Assembly (NCBI RefSeq): GCF_004114695.1
Contig: NZ_CP035310.1
Coordinates: 434,001 to 498,000 of the forward strand
Direction: 5' to 3'
DNA from: Erythrobacter sp. HKB08
GTDB lineage: Bacteria; Pseudomonadota; Alphaproteobacteria; Sphingomonadales; Sphingomonadaceae
Length of the DNA: 64,000 bases
The translations under genes and the position numbers were made by a program. Under the pieces are notes generated by a model. The model was not told the DNA's origin, did not search any database, and saw nothing but the letters and a program-made list of their open reading frames with translations. Shown in pieces: positions 60,830 to 64,000 of this stretch (position 1 is its first letter; every line of letters begins with the position of its first letter).

Positions 60830-61294
60830 ATGCGCCAGGACGGCGAAGCGTCGGTCGAGGAAATCCTCGAATCCATCAAGAAGGTCATCGCACGCGACAA
60901 TCGCGAAGGCGCGCGCACGCTGCGCCAGAAGCGCGAGCGCGAGGGCGTTGCCGAGCACCTGCCCGAACCAGCCGATGCCGAAGAGGCGGAAGAAATCCTC
61001 GATCTCGGTGCTGCCGAATTCGTCGAGGAAGCCGATGACGAAGATGAGGGCGAAGAAGCGCTGATCACCGAATCGGCGCGCGCCTCCATGCGCGAAAACC
61101 TCGCTGCACTCGCCATGCTGGCCGAGCCCGGCGCGCAGCCGCAGATCGTTCGCTCGGGCGAAACCTCGCTCGAAGGGCTGGTGCGCGAAATGCTGCGTCC
61201 GATGCTCGCCGAATGGCTCGACAAGAACCTGCCGGGCATGGTCGAGAAGCTCGTCCGCGAGGAAATCAGCCGCATCGCCGGCAAGCGCGGCTGA
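60830..61294 (+). CDS. popZ: PopZ-like polar organizing protein (DUF2497)
   Basis: This 154-residue protein has the PopZ layout. A short N-terminal helix (EASVEEILESIKKVIARDN) binds client proteins, an acidic disordered spacer (about 40-80) lies between, and a C-terminal oligomerisation region (about 110-152, LEGLVREMLRPMLAEWLDKNLPGMVEKLV) drives assembly. In Caulobacter PopZ forms polar condensates that hold the chromosome origin and signalling proteins. The spacer is Glu/Asp-rich with fewer prolines and the protein is shorter than the Caulobacter one. It follows tolC by 29 bases. Confidence 0.9.
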   Translation: MRQDGEASVEEILESIKKVIARDNREGARTLRQKREREGVAEHLPEPADAEEAEEILDLGAAEFVEEADDEDEGEEALITESARASMRENLAALAMLAEPGAQPQIVRSGETSLEGLVREMLRPMLAEWLDKNLPGMVEKLVREEISRIAGKRG

Positions 61295-61364
61295 CGCCGC
61301 CCACACTTCGACGCTGCTGCAAAACCGCTTGGCGCTCGCCCGGCGAGCGGGTAACTGCGCGCGC

Positions 61365-63512
61365 ATGATCAAAGCATTCGGGATAGCCGCCTCGCTTGCG
61401 GCGCTTGCCATTTCGGTTCCTGCCGCTGCCGACGACCACGCGGAAACGCGCCCGGCGATGAGCGCCAAGGACCTCGTCACCATGCCGCGCCTCGGTGCGC
61501 CGGTCGTGACCGGGGACGGACGCTACGCAGTCTACGGCGTGACCGACACCAATCCGGAAAGCTACGCGCGCAGCACAAGCTGGTACCTGCGCGATCTTGC
61601 CGATCTCGACGCCGATCCGGTGCTCCTCGATCTTCGCGGCAGTGCCTGGTCGCTCCAGTTCGGCAGCGACAACTGGCTCTACTTCCTGTCCGACCGCCCG
61701 CTCGACGGTGAAGGCGAAGACGACAGCTATGCCCGCGTCTGGCGCGTCGCGCTCGAAGCGAACGGCAACATGACCGGCCCGATGCTGGTGCTCGATCCGC
61801 ACAACGGCATCGAGGGCTTCAAGCTCGCTCCCGATGCCAGCAAGATCGCCGTCTGGGCCGAAATTGCCCGGGAATGCGAGAAATTCGGCTGCGAGAACGA
61901 CGGGAAGGCGCATCTGCCCGGCCCGGGCGACGGTCGTCTGTATGAAGGTAACGGCGGGTTCTACCGCCATTGGGACCAGTGGGAGACGCCGGGCACCTAC
62001 AGCCGCGTGTTCGTCTTCGGCCTGGAAGATGGCGCGGCAGTCGGCGACGGCGCTGCGATGGACGGCGCGCTCGCCGACAGCGACCTCATCGGCGACACTC
62101 CGACCAAGCCGTTCGGCGGTGACGAGGAAATCGCCTGGGCGACCGATTCCTCCGGCATCTGGTTCGTTGCGCGCCGCGCCGGTGCCGACGAGCCGATGTC
62201 GACCAATACCGAGATCTGGTGGAGCGCGCTCGATGCAGCCGCACCGGTCAACATCACGGCGGACAACCCCGCCTACGATACCGCGCCCACGCCCTCGCCC
62301 GACGGCCGCTACCTCGCTTGGCTGGCCATGGCGCGGCCGAACTACGAATCCGACCGCCTGGTCGTGAAATTGCGCGACCTGCGCACCGGCGAAACGCGCG
62401 CGCTGACCGAAAGCTTCGATCGCAGCTTCGGCTCGCTCGCCTGGACGCCGGATTCGCGCTGGATCGTCGCCACGGCGCAGGACGTGCTCGATACACCGGC
62501 TTTCCGGATCGATCCGCGTAGCGGCAAGGTCGAGAAGCTCGACCTGATGGCCGGCAATGAAGCGCATATCGGCACGGTCACCCCGCTGCCGAACAAGCGC
62601 CTGCTGTTCACTCGCGACGCGATCAGCAGCCCGCGCGAGCTGTTCCTGTCGACCAACTGGAAACAGGCCCGTCCGCTGACCGACATCGGCACCGCCATCC
62701 TCGGCGAGCGCGCTTCGGTCGTGACCACGCGCTTCAATTTCCCGGGCGCGAATGGCGATACGGTATGGGGCCAGATCACCAAGCTCGAGGGCCATGAGGG
62801 CCCGATGCCCGCGATCCTCTACGTCCACGGCGGCCCGCAAGGCTCGTTCAACGACGGCTGGTCGAGCCGCTGGAACCCGCGCGTCGTCGCGAGCCAGGGC
62901 TATGCGGTCATCTCGGTCGATTTCCACGGCAGCACCGGATACGGGCAGGAATTCACCGACAGCATCAACCGCGACTGGGGCGGCAAGCCGCTCGAAGACC
63001 TCAAACTCGGCCTTGCCGCCGCGCTCGAGCTCGACCCGCAGATCGACGGCACGCGCGCCTGCGCCATGGGCGCGAGCTATGGCGGCTACATGATGAACTG
63101 GATCGCCGGCCAGTGGCCCGACCGGTTCGACTGCCTCGTCCAGCATGACGGCCTGTTCGACATGCGCAGCTTCTACTATTCGACCGAGGAACTGTGGTTC
63201 CCGCGCTGGGACTTCGGCGGCTCCTATGCCGAGCAGGCCGAACTCTACGAAAAGTGGAACCCGGTGAACCACGTCGACAAGTGGCAGACACCGATGCTGG
63301 TGATCACCGGCCAGAAGGACTTCCGCGTGCCCTATACGCAGGGCCTGCAGAGCTTCACCGTCCTGCAGGAGCGGAACATTCCTTCGCAGCTGCTGGTCTT
63401 CCCGGAAGAGAACCACTGGGTGCTCGGCGCGAAGAACTCGCTGCAGTGGCACAACACGGTCTTCGCCTGGCTCGACCGCTGGCTCAAGCAAGAGAAGCCC
63501 GCGGACGAGTGA
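61365..63512 (+). CDS. S9 family prolyl oligopeptidase-like serine peptidase
   Basis: This 715-residue exported protein has a signal peptide (1-22), a beta-propeller domain (about 40-440) and an alpha/beta-hydrolase domain. The hydrolase part has [29 protein letters not shown], the nucleophile Ser in GASYGGYM, the acid Asp in GQKDFRVPY and His in EENHWVLG. It resembles acylaminoacyl-peptidase/DPP-like enzymes and should cut short peptides in the periplasm. Its stop overlaps the GTG of the ferredoxin gene. Confidence 0.93.
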   Translation: MIKAFGIAASLAALAISVPAAADDHAETRPAMSAKDLVTMPRLGAPVVTGDGRYAVYGVTDTNPESYARSTSWYLRDLADLDADPVLLDLRGSAWSLQFGSDNWLYFLSDRPLDGEGEDDSYARVWRVALEANGNMTGPMLVLDPHNGIEGFKLAPDASKIAVWAEIARECEKFGCENDGKAHLPGPGDGRLYEGNGGFYRHWDQWETPGTYSRVFVFGLEDGAAVGDGAAMDGALADSDLIGDTPTKPFGGDEEIAWATDSSGIWFVARRAGADEPMSTNTEIWWSALDAAAPVNITADNPAYDTAPTPSPDGRYLAWLAMARPNYESDRLVVKLRDLRTGETRALTESFDRSFGSLAWTPDSRWIVATAQDVLDTPAFRIDPRSGKVEKLDLMAGNEAHIGTVTPLPNKRLLFTRDAISSPRELFLSTNWKQARPLTDIGTAILGERASVVTTRFNFPGANGDTVWGQITKLEGHEGPMPAILYVHGGPQGSFNDGWSSRWNPRVVASQGYAVISVDFHGSTGYGQEFTDSINRDWGGKPLEDLKLGLAAALELDPQIDGTRACAMGASYGGYMMNWIAGQWPDRFDCLVQHDGLFDMRSFYYSTEELWFPRWDFGGSYAEQAELYEKWNPVNHVDKWQTPMLVITGQKDFRVPYTQGLQSFTVLQERNIPSQLLVFPEENHWVLGAKNSLQWHNTVFAWLDRWLKQEKPADE

Positions 63513-63901
63513 GCAAGGAGGCAAAGCTCCGCAAGGCACGCCGCGCGCTCGACAAGATCGGCGGTGAGTCGCTCGATCGCCACATCTTCCTGTGCGCGGT
63601 GTCGGAAAAGCAGAAATGCTGCCGCCGCGACGATGGCAAGCTCGCCTGGGGCTATCTGAAAACCCGCCTCAAGGAACTGGGGCTGGCCGGGCCGAAGCAG
63701 GACGATGGCTCGGGCGGCATCCAGCGTACCAAGGCGGATTGCCTGCAGGTCTGCGCGATGGGCCCGATCGCCGTCGTCTGGCCCGACGGTGTCTGGTACC
63801 ATAGCTGCTCGCCCGAGGTGCTCGAGCGGATCATCCAGGAGCACCTGATCGGCGGCAATCCGGTCGAGGATTATCGCCTGCGCGGTCCCGACGCCGCCTA
63901 G
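63509..63901 (+). CDS. Thioredoxin-like 2Fe-2S ferredoxin
   Basis: This 130-residue protein starts at GTG 63509 in the TGA of the peptidase gene. It has Cys29 (HIFLC), Cys37-Cys38, then Cys78 and Cys82 (DCLQVC), matching the C-x8-C and C-x3-C ligand layout of the thioredoxin-fold 2Fe-2S proteins. [13 protein letters not shown] follows. The partner is unknown. Its stop overlaps the stop of the convergent gene at the window edge. Confidence 0.9.
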   Translation: MSKEAKLRKARRALDKIGGESLDRHIFLCAVSEKQKCCRRDDGKLAWGYLKTRLKELGLAGPKQDDGSGGIQRTKADCLQVCAMGPIAVVWPDGVWYHSCSPEVLERIIQEHLIGGNPVEDYRLRGPDAA

Positions 63902-64000
63902 CGCCGATCCTCGTCTTCCATCAGGTCGGTCACGCTTTCGTCGTGGCCCGTCCCGCTGGAGAGGAAAATCAGCCCCATCAAACCTCCGGCAAGCAGCATC
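63898..64000 (-). CDS. Small membrane protein, cut by window edge
   Basis: The visible 33 codons are [17 protein letters not shown], a membrane helix, followed by an acidic tail ([13 protein letters not shown]) and TAG. An ATG at 63999 could be the true start, but the frame may continue outside the window. It overlaps the ferredoxin stop by four bases. Confidence 0.5.
   Translation of the reverse strand, partial: MLLAGGLMGLIFLSSGTGHDESVTDLMEDEDRR

Overview
The window is a GC-rich, gene-dense chromosomal segment of an alphaproteobacterium of the order Sphingomonadales, most likely family Erythrobacteraceae (Erythrobacter/Qipengyuania type). I infer this from the gene content (fused ThiS-ThiG, UrcA family protein, DUF2093 protein, short SufD, MmcB, a PopZ homologue beside a TolC gene, LytTR two-component pairs) and not from a database search. 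About 70 protein genes and one tRNA are visible. There is no rRNA, CRISPR array, transposase or prophage.

Layout. 1-316 is the 5' end of a flavoprotein gene. 422-6106 (all minus strand) is the most unusual stretch. It holds a SLOG-like four-helix membrane protein, an exported trypsin-fold protease, a tiny acidic lipoprotein, and a TIR protein whose C-terminal TolB-like/TPR part should lie in the periplasm. 6322-6398 is tRNA-Arg(CCG), with a 19-base copy of its 3' end about 0.1 kb away. 6.5-16.6 kb carries MmcB, a sterol-desaturase-family enzyme, a large acidic PAS protein, an App1-like phosphatase, an alpha/beta hydrolase, a BepA-like protease/DsbA-like/M48-like trio and an HD-domain protein with oxygenase-like metal ligands. 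16.7-32.2 kb is mixed housekeeping: a LytS/LytTR pair, nadC, RNase T2, tadA, rpmB, an M23 peptidase, xseA and purD (head to head, sharing start-codon bases), a cytochrome c, an S41 peptidase, adenosine kinase, and membrane and lipoproteins.

32.2-38.8 kb is a nine-gene minus-strand suf operon (rrf2-sufB-X-DUF559-sufC-sufD-sufS-sufT-sufA). Every gene overlaps or touches the next, and two non-suf genes are embedded in it. 38.9-47.7 kb has two AraC-like paralogues, a DUF885 metallopeptidase, a 348-base intergenic region with a strong UUCG-loop terminator, pyrD, gamma-glutamyltransferase and an acyl-CoA ligase. 47.8-54.3 kb has thiSG, a MerC-domain protein with a Zur-box-like palindrome at its start, heme A synthase, cutA, rplM-rpsI with a structured leader, and a metallophosphoesterase. 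54.5-64 kb has UrcA, a second LytS/LytTR pair, class I fumarase, a degenerate PIMT, tolC, popZ, an S9 peptidase, a thioredoxin-like ferredoxin and a cut-off small membrane gene.

Most of the window is ordinary core chromosome. The best candidates for something undescribed are the TIR/SLOG/protease/lipoprotein cluster (0.4-6.1 kb), the acidic PAS protein with a hairpin over its ribosome binding site (8.8-10.8 kb), the two genes embedded in suf, and the possible small RNA at 42.7-42.8 kb. All functional statements rest on motif recognition by eye.
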